Source: CAZGUH01 sp964529005 (GTDB taxonomy: Bacteria; Actinomycetota; Acidimicrobiia; Acidimicrobiales; Ilumatobacteraceae). Taken from it: DNA of 64,000 nt. The stretch is taken from positions 62,001-126,000 of the forward strand of contig CAZGUH010000002.1 of NCBI GenBank assembly GCA_964529005.1, given 5' to 3'. Position numbers and translations under genes: made by a program. The notes beneath the pieces are model-generated. The model did no database searches. It was not told the DNA's origin and saw nothing but the letters and a program-made list of their open reading frames with translations. Positions 1 through 8,158 of the stretch are shown piece by piece (positions within the stretch are counted from its first letter, which is position 1; the number at the start of each line of letters is the position of its first letter).

Positions 1-552
1 GCTCGGCAGCTGTGGGGCATCCGCGGCGCGATGGTCGGCGCGCCATTCGGCGACGTTCACCTTCTCGATCGTGATCGCGTGCGTCGGGCAAGCGGCCACG
101 CATGCGGGCGCCCGGCCGCTCTCCAGCCGCGGCTGGCACATGTCGCACTTCGTGACGATTCGCCGATCGGGCTGGAACGCCGGCACCGAGTATGGGCAGT
201 TCCACGTGCAGTACCGGCAGCCGATGCAGTCGTCGGCATGGTGGGCGACGACGCCGTTGGGCAGCTTCTCGTACGCGTTGGTGGGACAGCCTTCGAGGCA
301 TGCCGGATCGAGGCAGTGGTTGCACGACATCGACAGGCTGAAGCGCCGCGTCTGCGGGTGCGCCCCTCCTTCGATCTCTCCGACACGGCGCCATGTCGTG
401 CCGTCGGGCAGCCCGTTCTGCTCCGCGCACGCGACCTCGCACGAATGACAGCCGATGCAGGCGTTCATGTCGAACCCGAAGCGGTACTGCTCGCCGGCGT
501 CGAGCGCGAGCAACTCCGGGCCGCGCGGCGAGATGCCCACCACGGGGATCAC
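1..552 (-). CDS. 4Fe-4S ferredoxin subunit of a molybdopterin oxidoreductase, partial (3' end off window)
   Basis: DmsB/NrfC-type electron-transfer subunit with four cysteine clusters in order: CIGCHSCEVAC near residue 32, then CNHCLDPACLEGCP, CIGCRYCTWNCP and CDMCQPRL...CVAACP. This is the usual pattern for carrying four [4Fe-4S] centres. It is the last visible gene of the narK-nirB-nirD operon, so it probably passes electrons to a nitrate reductase encoded beyond the left edge; that partner is inferred. The start is a GTG at 552 that overlaps the nirD stop as GTGA; a later in-frame ATG just before the first cluster (NACIGCHSC) is an alternative. The visible 184 residues are uninterrupted and the frame is still open at base 1. 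The ferredoxin class is secure, the exact complex is not. Confidence 0.8.
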   Translation of the reverse strand, partial: MIPVVGISPRGPELLALDAGEQYRFGFDMNACIGCHSCEVACAEQNGLPDGTTWRRVGEIEGGAHPQTRRFSLSMSCNHCLDPACLEGCPTNAYEKLPNGVVAHHADDCIGCRYCTWNCPYSVPAFQPDRRIVTKCDMCQPRLESGRAPACVAACPTHAITIEKVNVAEWRADHRAADAPQLPS

Positions 553-896
553 GATGCGACACCGACGTGGATCACGCCGTCGATGACGCGCACGTGGTGG
601 ACGGCGATCGCCACCTGTGGGTCGTCGAGGCAGGCTCCGGTCGCCAGGTCGAAGCGGTGCTTGTACATCGGCGACGCCACCGTCGCGACGCCGGCGACAT
701 CGCCGATGATGCCGCGGCTCATGACGCTGGCCCCGCTGATCGGGTCGACGTTGTCGATGGCGCGCAGGTCGCCGTCCGGCAGTAGGAAGACGGCGATGGC
801 GCGGCCGTCGATCAACGCCGCGACACCACGACCCGGGATCAGCCGGGCGAGCGGGCAGATCGGCGCCCACGACACCGCGTTCGTCTGCGTCAGCAT
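549..896 (-). CDS. nirD: Assimilatory nitrite reductase small subunit NirD
   Basis: This 115-residue protein is the Rieske-like small subunit of NAD(P)H-dependent nitrite reductase, which reduces nitrite to ammonium in the cytoplasm together with NirB. Family features are the CPLARLIPGRG start of the fold, GDLRAIDNVDPISGA, and the SPMYKHRFDLATGACLDD strand pair; as usual for NirD, the cluster ligands of true Rieske proteins are absent. The ATG at 896 lies inside the last codons of nirB (7-nt overlap) and its TGA overlaps the next gene's GTG, so translation is probably coupled through nirB-nirD-ferredoxin. Length matches the family. Confidence 0.92.
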   Translation of the reverse strand: MLTQTNAVSWAPICPLARLIPGRGVAALIDGRAIAVFLLPDGDLRAIDNVDPISGASVMSRGIIGDVAGVATVASPMYKHRFDLATGACLDDPQVAIAVHHVRVIDGVIHVGVAS

Positions 897-3373
897 GGGA
901 TCCTCTGGCCGCGCAGCTCGACGCGCGTGATCGTCGGGTCGGGGACGTCGGAGTTCACGAACGACACGAAGCGCGCCACGCGTTCGGGGTGCTCCAACGT
1001 CTCGGTCCACTCGCACCGGTAGCTCTCGACGTGGCGCGCCATGTCCGCCTCCAGCTCGGCGCCGATCCCGAGCTCGTCGTCGATCACCACGCGGCGGACG
1101 AAGTCGATCCCACCCGGAAGCTTGCGCTGCCACGTCGCGGTGCGCTCGAGCCGCTCCGCCGTGCGCACGTACCACATGAGGTAGCGATCGATCGCCCGGA
1201 CGAGCGCGGCGTCGTCGAGGTCCTCGGCGAGCAGCTCGGCGTGCGCCGGGCGCATGCCGCCGTTGCCGCCGACGTACAGGTTCCAGCCGCGCTCGGTGGC
1301 GATCACGCCGACGTCCTTGCCTTGCGCCTCCGCGCACTCACGGGCGCATCCGGACACCGCCAGCTTGATCTTGTGCGGCGCCCGCAACCCGCGGTATCTC
1401 AGCTCGAGATCGACGGCCATGCTCACCGAGTCCTGCACGCCGTAGCGGCACCAGGTCGATCCGACGCACGACTTCACCGTGCGCACCGCCTTGCCGTAGG
1501 CGTGGCCCGATTCGAGCCCGGCAGCGATCAGGCGCTCCCAGATCGCGGGCAGCTGCTCGACGCGGGCGCCGAACAGATCGATGCGCTGACCGCCGGTGAT
1601 CTTGGTGTACAGGTCGAAGTCGCGGGCGACCTCGCCGATCGCGATCAGCTGGGCCGGCGTGATCTCACCGCCCGGCACGCGCGGCACCACGGAGTACGTG
1701 CCGTCGCGCTGGAGGTTGGCGAGGAAGTGGTCGTTGGAGTCCTGGAGGCTCGCCTGCTCGCCGTCGAGGATGTAGCCCGACGCGAGCGACGCGAACATCG
1801 ACGCCACCGCGGGCTTGCAGATCTCGCACCCCTGTCCCGTGCCGTGCTCGGCGACGAGCTGGGCGAAGGATCTGATCCCGGTGACCCGGACCACTTCGAA
1901 GAGCTCGGGACGCGTCATCGGGAAGTGCGCGCACAGCGTCTTGACGACCGCCTTGCCCGCGGCGCGCAGCTCGGCGTCGATCAGCTCCTGGACGACAGGA
2001 ACGCACGACGCGCATCCGGAGCCCGCCTTCGTGCACGACTTGACACCCGCGACGTCCTCGAAGCCCTCGCGCACCGCAGCGCGGATCGCGCCGCACGACA
2101 CGTTGTGACACGAGCACACCCCGGCGGCATCGGGGAGGTCGGCCGACGTCGGCGCCGCGCCGCCTGCCGGGCGCAGGAGCGTCATCACGTCCGGCGTCGG
2201 GATCGTGCCGCGCACGCATTGCACGAGCATCGGGTAGGCCGTTGCGTCTCCGACGAGCACCGCGCCGATCGCCGTGCCGTCCGGATCGAGGACGACCTTC
2301 TGCCACAGCCCCGACACCGGGTCGGACACGATGACCTCGTCGCCGTCCGCATGCGGGTTGCCGACGCTGGCGACGTCGACGCCGAGCAACTTCAGCTTGG
2401 TGGACATGTCCGCGCCAGTGAACGACGCGCTGGCGCCGGCCAGCCGGTCGGCGACCACCTCGGCCATCGCATATCCGGGCGCGACGAGCCCGTAGACGCG
2501 CCCGGCGTGGCAGGCGACCTCGCCGATCGAGAACACACCGGGCGCGGAGGTGGCGCACGCGTCGTCGACGACGATCCCGCCGCGCTCTCCGATCGCCAGC
2601 CCGGCGTCACGGCCGAGCTGATCGCGCGGACGGATGCCCGCGGCGAACACGACCATCTCGACGTCGAGGTCGTCACCCTCGGCGAACGAGAGCCCGGCGA
2701 CCGTGCCGTCGGCGCCGGTGCGCACCGCGGTCGCGGCTGCGCCGGTGCGCACGTCGAGGCCGAGGTCGGCCACGTGCCGGCGCAGCGCCCGCCCGCCGCC
2801 GTCGTCCAGCTGGACGGCCATCAGGCGCGGCGCGAACTCGACCACGGTGGTCGCGACGCCGAGCAGCCGCAGCGCGTTGGCGGCTTCGAGGCCGAGGAGT
2901 CCGCCTCCGACGACGGCGCCGGTCTTGACGCCCGCCGCCCAGCTCTGGATCGCGTCGAGGTCGTCGAGGGTGCGGTAGACGAACGAGCCGAGCGCGTCGA
3001 CGCCGGGGATCGGCGGCACGAACGCCGACGAGCCGGTCGCCAGCACGCACGTGCCATACGCGACGCCCCGGCCGCTCGCAAGGCGCGCCGAGCGCGTCGT
3101 GGGATCGAGCGCGACGACCGCGTCACCGAGCACCAACTCGACCCCGGGCAGGTCGTAGACCGCGCCGTCACCGAGCAGAAGGTCCTCCGCGGTCGCGCCG
3201 TCGAACACCGACGACAGGTGCACCCGGTCGTATGCCCGCCGGCGTTCCTCGCCGACGACGAGGACGCCGTGGCTGCGGTGCAACCCACGCTCCACCGCTG
3301 CTTCGACGAAGCGGTGCCCGACCATTCCGTTGCCGACGACGAGGATCGTCGTCGTGTGCTCGACCGTCGTCAT
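890..3373 (-). CDS. nirB: Assimilatory nitrite reductase large subunit NirB
   Basis: Catalytic subunit (827 aa) reducing nitrite to ammonium with NAD(P)H. Domains in order: FAD-binding Rossmann fold (VVGNGMVGH, ~12-20), NAD(P)-binding fold (VVGGGLLGLEAA, ~154-165), BFD-like [2Fe-2S] domain (Cys420, 422, 454, 457), a second BFD-like half with C516EIC, ferredoxin-like half domain (~585-630), and the siroheme/[4Fe-4S] site with Cys636-x5-Cys642 and Cys676-x3-Cys680. All expected ligands are present. The ATG at 3373 (TTVEHTTTILVVGNG) is chosen over upstream in-frame codons because it sits 2 nt after the narK stop and directly precedes the Rossmann motif. A 7-nt overlap with nirD follows. Confidence 0.96.
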   Translation of the reverse strand: MTTVEHTTTILVVGNGMVGHRFVEAAVERGLHRSHGVLVVGEERRRAYDRVHLSSVFDGATAEDLLLGDGAVYDLPGVELVLGDAVVALDPTTRSARLASGRGVAYGTCVLATGSSAFVPPIPGVDALGSFVYRTLDDLDAIQSWAAGVKTGAVVGGGLLGLEAANALRLLGVATTVVEFAPRLMAVQLDDGGGRALRRHVADLGLDVRTGAAATAVRTGADGTVAGLSFAEGDDLDVEMVVFAAGIRPRDQLGRDAGLAIGERGGIVVDDACATSAPGVFSIGEVACHAGRVYGLVAPGYAMAEVVADRLAGASASFTGADMSTKLKLLGVDVASVGNPHADGDEVIVSDPVSGLWQKVVLDPDGTAIGAVLVGDATAYPMLVQCVRGTIPTPDVMTLLRPAGGAAPTSADLPDAAGVCSCHNVSCGAIRAAVREGFEDVAGVKSCTKAGSGCASCVPVVQELIDAELRAAGKAVVKTLCAHFPMTRPELFEVVRVTGIRSFAQLVAEHGTGQGCEICKPAVASMFASLASGYILDGEQASLQDSNDHFLANLQRDGTYSVVPRVPGGEITPAQLIAIGEVARDFDLYTKITGGQRIDLFGARVEQLPAIWERLIAAGLESGHAYGKAVRTVKSCVGSTWCRYGVQDSVSMAVDLELRYRGLRAPHKIKLAVSGCARECAEAQGKDVGVIATERGWNLYVGGNGGMRPAHAELLAEDLDDAALVRAIDRYLMWYVRTAERLERTATWQRKLPGGIDFVRRVVIDDELGIGAELEADMARHVESYRCEWTETLEHPERVARFVSFVNSDVPDPTITRVELRGQRIPC

Positions 3374-3375
3374 GC

Positions 3376-4767
3376 TCACACTCCTTCCAGGCGACGACGT
3401 GACGGACGGATGTAGACGCCCCACGTGACGAGCACGCACAGCGCGTAGAAGGCGATGAACGCGACGTAGGCGGCGTCTCCGCTGCCCCGGCTGAGGAACG
3501 ACTCGCGCAGCGCGAGGTTGACGAGCACGCCGCCGAAGGCGCCGATCGATCCGGCGACGCCGATCAGCGCGCGCGACAGCCGTCGCGCCGCGCGATCGGC
3601 CTCATCGGGATTTGCGCCGGCGCTGACCGCGCGCTGTGCGCGTGCGCGGAACACGGCGGGGATCATCTTGTAGACGGAGCCGTTGGCGATGCCGGTGAGC
3701 ACGAACAGCGCGACGAAGCCGGCGACGAACAACGGCAGCGACGCGATCTGCGACGCGAACAGGATCACCGCAGCGCCGAGACCCATCGCGGCGAAGGTGC
3801 AACACGTGACGCGCGAGCCGCCGAGGCGATCGGCCAACCGGCCACCGATCGGTCGGATCAGCGAGCCCAGCAGCGGCCCGAGGAACGTGAGGTATGCCGC
3901 CTTCAGCGGGGTGTCGAAGTCGGCGCTGAACTGCACCTGGAGCACCTGCCCGAACGCGAACCCGAAGCCGATGAACGAGCCGAACGATCCGACGTAGAGC
4001 AGCATGATGATCCACGAGTGGCCGTGCTTCACGGCCTCGCGCATCGCCCGCTCCTCGTTCGACAGGAACGTGAGGTTGTCCATCGACGAGGCGGCCGCGA
4101 GCGTCGAAGCGACGATCAGAGGCAGGTAGACGGCGAGGATCACCCGCGGGTGTCCGGCGCCCGCGGTCGCGAGCACGAGCAAGCCGACGAGCTGCACGAC
4201 CGCGACGCCGATGTTGCCGCCGCCGGCGTTCAATCCCAGCGCCCACCCTTTCAGGCGCTGCGGGTAGAACGCGTCGATGTTGGCCATCGACGACGAGAAG
4301 TTGCCGCCGCCGACGCCGGCCGTCGTCGCCACGGCGAGCAGCACGCCGAACGACGCCCCGGGCTCGAGGACCAGCGCCGTGAGGATGCACGGAACGACGA
4401 GCAGCGCCGAGCTGACGAGCGTCCAGTTGCGCCCGCCGAGCTTGGCCACGGCGAACGTGTAGGGCAGCCGCAACAGCGCGCCCACCGCCGTCGGCACCGT
4501 CGTGAGGAGGAACTTCTGGCCCGGGTCGAATCCGTACTCCGGGCCGAGGAACAGCACGAAGACCGACCACATGCTCCAGATCGAGAAGCCGACGTGCTCG
4601 GACACGATCGAGAAGATCAGGTTGCGGCGCGCGATTCGCCGTCCGGTCGCCTCCCAGAAGGCGACGTCCTCCGGACGCCACTCGTCGATCCATCGGCCGC
4701 CGCGCGTGGTGCGTCGCGCGGCCCCGGCGGCGATCGAGCTCTCGACGAATTGGGCAGAGATCGACAT
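3376..4767 (-). CDS. narK: NarK/NasA-type nitrate/nitrite MFS transporter
   Basis: Inner-membrane major facilitator of 463 aa with about 12 hydrophobic spans. The NarK family signature is visible as a Gly-rich segment in the fifth helix region (TTAGVGGGNFSSSMANIDAFYP) followed by LNAGGGNIGVAVVQ, where family members bind nitrate. The N-terminal ~50 residues are polar and cytoplasmic. The first gene of the operon: its ATG is preceded by GGAGG nine bases upstream, and nirB begins 2 nt after its stop. Role: uptake of nitrate and/or export of nitrite for the reductases encoded downstream. Direction of transport cannot be read from sequence. Confidence 0.92.
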   Translation of the reverse strand: MSISAQFVESSIAAGAARRTTRGGRWIDEWRPEDVAFWEATGRRIARRNLIFSIVSEHVGFSIWSMWSVFVLFLGPEYGFDPGQKFLLTTVPTAVGALLRLPYTFAVAKLGGRNWTLVSSALLVVPCILTALVLEPGASFGVLLAVATTAGVGGGNFSSSMANIDAFYPQRLKGWALGLNAGGGNIGVAVVQLVGLLVLATAGAGHPRVILAVYLPLIVASTLAAASSMDNLTFLSNEERAMREAVKHGHSWIIMLLYVGSFGSFIGFGFAFGQVLQVQFSADFDTPLKAAYLTFLGPLLGSLIRPIGGRLADRLGGSRVTCCTFAAMGLGAAVILFASQIASLPLFVAGFVALFVLTGIANGSVYKMIPAVFRARAQRAVSAGANPDEADRAARRLSRALIGVAGSIGAFGGVLVNLALRESFLSRGSGDAAYVAFIAFYALCVLVTWGVYIRPSRRRLEGV

Positions 4768-4834
4768 CGATCCGCCTCCGTGCGTTGCGTGGTGGTGGGC
4801 AACGTCGATGCTGCGAGGCGAATGAGTCGAGCGT

Positions 4835-4850
4835 GTTTCCTCGTGCTGAC
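4835..4850 (-). promoter_or_regulatory. GlnR-like binding site upstream of narK
   Basis: On the minus strand the sequence reads GTCAG-CACGAG-GAAAC. The actinobacterial GlnR consensus is gTnAc-n6-GaAAc, so only the last base of the first half-site differs. A second GAAAC lies immediately upstream (4851-4855). The box is ~68 bp before the narK start, where GlnR activates nitrate-assimilation genes in Streptomyces and Mycobacterium. Assignment rests on pattern match and gene function only; no glnR is in the window. Confidence 0.42.
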
Positions 4851-4887
4851 GTTTCCCTCACCGGGTGGCGGCGGCGCTGTGAGCACA

Positions 4888-4907
4888 CGCGTGCCGCTGG
4901 TCACGCG
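4888..4907 (-). terminator. Possible hairpin terminator after the D,D-carboxypeptidase gene
   Basis: A perfect 6-bp stem (CGCGTG/CACGCG) with an 8-nt loop lies 7 nt past the stop codon at 4915 and before the narK promoter region. There is no T-run, as is common for actinobacterial terminators, so the call is weak. Confidence 0.3.
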
Positions 4908-4914
4908 GCGGGTG

Positions 4915-5808
4915 TCAGTTGGCGAAGGCCCAATCGAGCAGGGCCGTCGCCGAGGCGTCGCGGTCGGGCTCCGTGGCGGCCCCGAGCACGGCGACGATGA
5001 CCGTCCTTCCGTCGCGCGTCGCCGACGCCAGGATGCAATAGCCGGCCTGCGTGGTGTGGCCGGTCTTGATGCCGTCGGCGCCGGCGTACACGCCGAGCAA
5101 GTCGTTGGTCGCGGGGAAAACCTGCCCGTGCAAGCGTGCGCTCGTGCGGGCCACCGTCGTGCGGAACGTGGGATCCGACATCAGCACGTTGCCCAGCAGC
5201 ACGATGTCGCGAGCCGTCGAGTGCTGGCCAGCCGCGTCCAGACCGACCGGGTTCACGGCGTGGGTGCCGGTCATGCCGAGGCGACCGGCGGCATCGTTCA
5301 TCATCGCCACGAACGCGTCCTCGCTGCCGCCGACGTCGCGAGCGAGCGCGCGGGCGGCGTCGTTGGCGCTGACGATCAGCATCGCTCTCACCAGCACGTC
5401 GCGCGGCAACTGCTCGCCGGCGTAGAGCCCGATCGCCGACTCCATCGGGTCGATCTGCATGCGCGGGACCGTGACGACCCTTGTGTGATCGCCCGCTTCG
5501 TTCACGACGTACGCCGTGAGCAGTTTCATCAGGCTGCCGACCGCCATCGGCGCGTCCGCGGCATTGGCAGCCATCATCTGCTGGCGGCTGACGTCGAAGA
5601 CCGCCCAGGACGGAACCGACACGACCGGCAGCGGCGTGGTCGTGGTCGTCGTCGCCGGCAACGTGGACGTCGGCGGCGGGGCGACGACCACTCCCGGGCC
5701 CTGCGTGCTCGAGACGACGTCGCCGCCGCAGGCCCCCGCCGCCAGGGCCAGCGTCGTCACGAGCAGGATGCTGCGGCGCCGCAGGCGCGACGGGGTCGCC
5801 GCCATCAT
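4915..5808 (-). CDS. D-alanyl-D-alanine carboxypeptidase lipoprotein (penicillin-binding, S11-like)
   Basis: Extracytoplasmic peptidoglycan enzyme of 297 aa expected to trim the terminal D-Ala of stem peptides. The three serine-peptidase motifs are present: S92LMK95 (SxxK), S147AN149 (SxN) and K249TG251 (KTG). An N-terminal signal ends in a lipobox LAAGAC with Cys27, so the protein should be lipid-anchored. A Thr/Pro-rich linker (~45-65) follows and holds the catalytic domain off the membrane. The start ATG overlaps the stop of lgt as ATGA, so the enzyme that lipidates prolipoproteins is co-translated with one of its likely substrates. No C-terminal membrane helix of the E. coli PBP5 type is seen, consistent with N-terminal lipid anchoring. 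Confidence 0.9.
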   Translation of the reverse strand: MMAATPSRLRRRSILLVTTLALAAGACGGDVVSSTQGPGVVVAPPPTSTLPATTTTTTPLPVVSVPSWAVFDVSRQQMMAANAADAPMAVGSLMKLLTAYVVNEAGDHTRVVTVPRMQIDPMESAIGLYAGEQLPRDVLVRAMLIVSANDAARALARDVGGSEDAFVAMMNDAAGRLGMTGTHAVNPVGLDAAGQHSTARDIVLLGNVLMSDPTFRTTVARTSARLHGQVFPATNDLLGVYAGADGIKTGHTTQAGYCILASATRDGRTVIVAVLGAATEPDRDASATALLDWAFAN

Positions 5809-6674
5809 CCCGGCGTCAGCGAGGCCACATCCTCGCCATCACCTGAATCGCCCTCGCTCGGCGTGTCGGCGCGCCCGCGTCCCGCGGACAGGACGAGGTA
5901 CAGGCCGGCGACCACGACGACGGCGAGCGCGACCCACTGGTTCCAGCGCAGCCCACCGAGCTTGTCGGCCGGGTCGATGCGCAGCCCTTCGACCCAGAAG
6001 CGCCCAGCGCCGTAGCCGACGAGGTACACCGCCATCAGCCGGCCGGGACGCAGGTGGAAGCGCTTGTCGATCCACAGCAGCACGCCACACAACGCCAGGT
6101 TCCAGAGCGATTCGTAGAGGAACGTCGGGTGGAACGTCGTGCCGGGCGGGTGGCCCGCGGTGAGCGCCTTCTCGTCGGACACCTCGAGCGCCCACGGGAG
6201 ATCCGTGGGCCTGCCGAACAGCTCCTGGTTCCACCAGTTGCCCCACCGGCCGATCGCCTGCGCCAACGGGATCGCAGGCGCGGCAGCGGTCATCAGCCGC
6301 GGCGTGGTGATGTGACGGCGGCGGCCAGCCCAGATGCCGACGAGGATGCCCGCGACGAGACCGCCCGGGATGCCGAGCCCGCCGTGCCAGATCTTCGGGA
6401 TGTCGGCGAGGTCATCCTCGAAGCGCTCCCAGTCCGTGACGACGTGGTACAGCCGGGCGCCGATGACGCCGGCGGGAACAGCCCACAGCGCGATCGCGCT
6501 CGCATCCTCGCGCGTGCCCCAGCGGCGCGCTTCGAGGCGGCGGCCGAACAGCCAAACCGCGGCGAGCACGCCGAGGGCGATCATCAGCCCGTACGCGTTC
6601 AGCTTGAGCGGCCCCAAGTCGAGCGTGCCGCTCGACGGGCTCGGGATGCTGGCTGGCAGCGCCGACGCGATCAC
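5805..6674 (-). CDS. lgt: Prolipoprotein diacylglyceryl transferase Lgt
   Basis: Polytopic membrane enzyme (289 aa) that transfers diacylglycerol from phosphatidylglycerol to the lipobox cysteine of prolipoproteins. The family signature GRWGNWWNQELFG is at about residues 141-153, and HGGLGIPGG (~97-105) supplies the conserved HGGL segment. About seven hydrophobic spans are visible, and the C-terminal tail is acidic and polar. The start ATG overlaps the upstream hydrolase stop (ATGA), and its own stop overlaps the next start in the same way, so hydrolase-lgt-carboxypeptidase form one tight transcription unit. Confidence 0.96.
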   Translation of the reverse strand: MIASALPASIPSPSSGTLDLGPLKLNAYGLMIALGVLAAVWLFGRRLEARRWGTREDASAIALWAVPAGVIGARLYHVVTDWERFEDDLADIPKIWHGGLGIPGGLVAGILVGIWAGRRRHITTPRLMTAAAPAIPLAQAIGRWGNWWNQELFGRPTDLPWALEVSDEKALTAGHPPGTTFHPTFLYESLWNLALCGVLLWIDKRFHLRPGRLMAVYLVGYGAGRFWVEGLRIDPADKLGGLRWNQWVALAVVVVAGLYLVLSAGRGRADTPSEGDSGDGEDVASLTPG

Positions 6675-7432
6675 GCGTTCACGACCTTGTCGGCGAACTC
6701 GACCGCGGCAGCCTCGATCAGCTCACGGTCGTAGTCCTGCGTGGCCACGTGATAGCTGCGCTCGAGGGTGATGCGCTCGAGCGGACCTCCGTAGGCGGCG
6801 GCGAGCGCATCGCTCTGCGCAGGGTCGACGACGTGGTCGTTCGGGGCGGTCATCAACAGCAGGGGCGCCGAGATCGACCCGAAGCGGCGGGCGAGCGGCA
6901 CGACACCGTCGTCGACGAGCGACACGAGGCACGGCAGCGGCGTCGCCGCGTAGGACGCCTCGACGACGCCCGGCTTGCAGATGTCGCTGCCGCTGCCCGG
7001 CACCACGACCTCGCCGTCGGCGACCATGCCGCGCACCATCTCCATCACCTCGTCCGGCTGCGGCTGCGTGACCGGGTTGACACAAATGATGCCGGCGACC
7101 TCCGGATGCTCGGCGGCGATCCACAGCGTGAGCGCGCCGCCCATCGACAGCCCAGCCACCACCACGGCGTCGACCCGCTCGGCGAGGCGCTGGTACGCGG
7201 CCTCAGCAGATGCAGCCCAGTCGTGCCACCCGGTGGTCAGCATGTCCTCCATCGTCGTGCCGTGCCCGGCGAGCAGCGGCAGCTCGACGTGGTATCCCGC
7301 CCGCCCGAACGCCTGCGCCACGCCCCGCATCGACGACGGGCTGCCGGTGAAGCCGTGCAGGCAGAGCGCGCCGTGTGGGCGCTCGCCGACGTGGCTCCAC
7401 GGCTCGGCGCCGGACATGATCGAACCGCTCAT
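6671..7432 (-). CDS. Alpha/beta hydrolase, carboxylesterase/monoacylglycerol lipase type
   Basis: Cytosolic serine hydrolase of 253 aa. The oxyanion-hole segment LCLHGFTGSPSSM (~23-35), nucleophile elbow GLSMGG (~94-99), acid in TAPNDHVVD (~194-202) and histidine in SYHVATQDYD (~226-235) complete the triad. The compact cap and the AGHGTTMEDM loop resemble bacterial Est30/bMGL esterases acting on short or medium acyl esters or monoglycerides; the real substrate is unknown. Co-transcription with lgt hints at a link to glyceride metabolism, but this is inference. The ATG at 7432 is used; a second in-frame ATG five codons later is possible. It is transcribed away from the TetR gene, which may regulate it. 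Confidence 0.82.
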   Translation of the reverse strand: MSGSIMSGAEPWSHVGERPHGALCLHGFTGSPSSMRGVAQAFGRAGYHVELPLLAGHGTTMEDMLTTGWHDWAASAEAAYQRLAERVDAVVVAGLSMGGALTLWIAAEHPEVAGIICVNPVTQPQPDEVMEMVRGMVADGEVVVPGSGSDICKPGVVEASYAATPLPCLVSLVDDGVVPLARRFGSISAPLLLMTAPNDHVVDPAQSDALAAAYGGPLERITLERSYHVATQDYDRELIEAAAVEFADKVVNA

Positions 7433-7451
7433 GCTGCATGTCTAGCGCGGC

Positions 7452-7473
7452 GCGCCCGGTCGCCACCGGGCGC
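7452..7473. promoter_or_regulatory. Perfect 9-bp inverted repeat between hydrolase and TetR genes
   Basis: Arms GCGCCCGGT and ACCGGGCGC are separated by CGCC. The dyad lies in the 111-bp space between two divergent start codons, 20 bp from the hydrolase start. Size and symmetry suit a TetR operator; it could equally form a hairpin in the hydrolase mRNA leader. Confidence 0.45.
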
Positions 7474-7543
7474 ACGCCGGCTGCCAGCTTGACCGGCTCG
7501 GCCGCGTCCGGTGGACTGAACCGATGAGAGCACCGAGCCCGCC

Positions 7544-8158
7544 ATGAGCGCAGCGTCCGAGCGTGAGCACACCGGGCAGGGGCTCGAGCGCAAGCGCCAG
7601 CTGCTCGACGCCGCCGCGGCGCTGTTCACCGAGCGTGGCTACGCACAGACCCGCATCTCGGACATCTGCGCCGCAGCCGGCGTCGCCAAGGGCCTGTTCT
7701 ACTGGTACTACCCGACGAAGGAGAGCCTGTTCGCCGAGCTGGTGCGCGAGATGCGCCAGGAGCTGCGCCGGGCCCAGGGCGCGGCGATGAACCCCGACGA
7801 CGACCCGCTCACCCGCATCCGGCGCGCCACGGAAGCGACCGTGCGGTTCTTCGCCGCCCACGCCACCTACTTCGCGCTGTTGCACGTCGAGCGCGCCGAT
7901 CCGCGCATCGCGGACATCCTGCGCGAAGGCAGCGACGTCTATGCCGCCGACACCGAGGCCGCGGTGCGCGAGGCGCAACGGTGCGGCCTGATCGCCGACG
8001 AGGACATCCACTTGATGGCGATCGGGCTGATGTCGGGAGTCGCGTCGTTCAGCCACGCCTACCGGTCGGGGCGCATCGCGATGCCGCTCGACGAGTTCGC
8101 CGCCGCCGTCGGCCGGTGGGTGTTGCGCGCGATGGGCGCTCAGACAGCGCTGGGATAA
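7544..8158 (+). CDS. TetR/AcrR-family transcriptional regulator
   Basis: One-component repressor of 204 aa. The N-terminal DNA-binding domain (~16-62) has the typical TetR helix-turn-helix: ALFTERGYAQTRISDICAAAGVAKGLFYWYYPTKESLF, split here by its turn at AAAGVAKG. The C-terminal all-helical domain binds an unknown ligand and dimerises. It diverges from the hydrolase-lgt operon with a 22-bp dyad in between, so control of itself and that operon is plausible but not shown. No good Shine-Dalgarno sequence precedes the ATG. Its 3' end overlaps the convergent HD-GYP gene by 19 bp. Confidence 0.88.
   Translation: MSAASEREHTGQGLERKRQLLDAAAALFTERGYAQTRISDICAAAGVAKGLFYWYYPTKESLFAELVREMRQELRRAQGAAMNPDDDPLTRIRRATEATVRFFAAHATYFALLHVERADPRIADILREGSDVYAADTEAAVREAQRCGLIADEDIHLMAIGLMSGVASFSHAYRSGRIAMPLDEFAAAVGRWVLRAMGAQTALG

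Noticed and set aside
989..3415. 808-codon open frame on the plus strand opposite nirB
   Set aside because: Translation is Arg/His/Ala-rich without domains, while nirB on the other strand has all ligands; such frames arise from extreme GC at third codon positions.
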